From positions 1-14,765 of the forward strand of contig CAKTOT010000056.1 of the NCBI GenBank assembly GCA_934590135.1: a stretch of 14,765 bases of DNA. Direction: 5' to 3'. Made by a program: the position numbers and the translations under genes. This DNA is from an uncultured Muribaculaceae bacterium (GTDB lineage: Bacteria > Bacteroidota > Bacteroidia > Bacteroidales > Muribaculaceae). Under the pieces are notes generated by a model. That model worked only from the letters and a program-made list of their open reading frames with translations. It ran no database searches and was not told the DNA's origin. Shown in pieces: positions 14,232-14,765 of the stretch (positions are counted from its first letter, which is position 1; each line of letters starts with the position of its first letter).

Positions 14232-14765
14232 TTAGCGAACCAATACCTTGGTGGCTTTCTTGCCTTGAACGCGGATGTAGAGACCGTTAGCGGGATTGTC
14301 TACACGTACGCCCTGCAGGTTGTAATAGTATACAGGAGCATTGTCGTCATCGGCTACAACGTCGTTGATACCTGCCTTGTCGGCGGTCACCTTGACGTTC
14401 TTGATTTCCCAAGTACCGGCGATTTCAGCGGTGGAAATGTAGTGGAAACCTACCTGTACTTTCTTGCCTACGTATGCGCTGAGGTCAGCCTTGTCCCCAT
14501 AGTAGTTCCAAGAGAATTTCTCGGGAGTTGTGATGTCGGCGAGTTTTGTCCAAGCGGTGGTGCCTTCTTCGCGAACAACGAGTTCTACATAGTTCTTGGC
14601 TTCGGTAACAGCAATATCAGTGCCGTTGAGTAAGAACTTGTTCAGAGCGTGCTCATATGCCATTTCGGCGGGAGCTTTGCGGTTGGTCAGGTCGAGAACG
14701 GGCGATACGGCGTATGCATCGGATGCCTTAGCAGCGCCACTGACGTATGCGCTGGCTTTCAGACC
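14232..14765 (-). CDS. Secreted protein, C-terminal part with adhesin-like beta domain and sorting-type tail (partial)
   Basis: The reading frame is open through the window edge at 14765, so 177 codons of a longer protein are visible. The ATG at 14663 is internal. The visible part has a beta-rich domain: LDLTNRKAPAEMAYEHALNKF, then YVELVVREEG, then SWNYYGDKADLSAYVGKKVQ and VGFHYISTAEIAGTWEIKNV. This layout matches cleaved-adhesin / choice-of-anchor-J-like modules that bind carbohydrate or protein at the cell surface. A short linker (DVVADDDNAP) leads to a C-terminal tail, VYYYNLQGVRV..PANGLYIRVQGKKATKVLVR. That tail resembles the C-terminal sorting or anchoring domains of Bacteroidetes type IX secretion cargo. 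The N-terminal catalytic or binding domains lie outside the window, so the main function is unknown. Confidence 0.78.
   Translation of the reverse strand, partial: GLKASAYVSGAAKASDAYAVSPVLDLTNRKAPAEMAYEHALNKFLLNGTDIAVTEAKNYVELVVREEGTTAWTKLADITTPEKFSWNYYGDKADLSAYVGKKVQVGFHYISTAEIAGTWEIKNVKVTADKAGINDVVADDDNAPVYYYNLQGVRVDNPANGLYIRVQGKKATKVLVR

Overview
The window looks like a chromosomal segment of a gut-type Bacteroidales bacterium, most likely Muribaculaceae or a close relative. The evidence is qualitative: moderately high GC for the order, and no clear Shine-Dalgarno sequences. Promoters fit the Bacteroidetes housekeeping form (TTG, about 20 nt, then TAnnTTTG). The gene content also fits: a clostripain-family lipoprotein, a TonB-dependent receptor, an ECF sigma / VPEGYF-type anti-sigma / CpxP-like set, and a C-terminal tail of the 'YYNLQGVRV..PANGLYI' type. 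The family assignment is inference from pattern memory, not a search.

Layout, left to right. (1) 1-3767, all plus strand: the 3' end of a CstA-type carbon starvation/peptide transporter, a PHP-type histidinol phosphatase, a C11 (clostripain-like) lipoprotein peptidase and an MscS channel with an unusual charged insert. A 23-bp hairpin closes the block. (2) 4009-8093, plus strand: a TonB-dependent receptor with its own promoter, then an ArnT/PMT-like membrane glycosyltransferase. A repeat-bearing spacer separates them. (3) 8226-9761, plus strand: a secreted WG-repeat protein with its own promoter. It meets the next block head-on at a perfect 22-bp hairpin. (4) 9898-11935, minus strand: four consecutive small exported proteins. 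Three are clearly paralogous lipoproteins or lipoprotein-like proteins and one is a divergent possible member. (5) 12211-13863, plus strand: an ECF sigma factor, a single-pass putative anti-sigma factor and a Spy/CpxP-like periplasmic protein, closed by a terminator. (6) 13864-14231: no credible gene; it holds an 18-bp-periodic tract flanked by an imperfect inverted repeat. (7) 14232 to the window end, minus strand: the 3' part of a large secreted protein with an adhesin-like beta domain and a sorting-type tail, plus a canonical terminator.

The most interesting part is 9898-13863. The lipoprotein array and the ECF sigma operon are transcribed divergently from one 275-bp region. It carries two near-mirror housekeeping-type promoters, each with TTG, a 20-nt spacer and a TAnCTTTG box. 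The sigma operon reads as an envelope-stress module: an inner-membrane anti-sigma candidate without a zinc motif and a periplasmic LTxxQ protein. The neighbouring lipoproteins are plausible envelope-facing partners or outputs. That link is inferred from position only; I recognise no named family for the lipoproteins.
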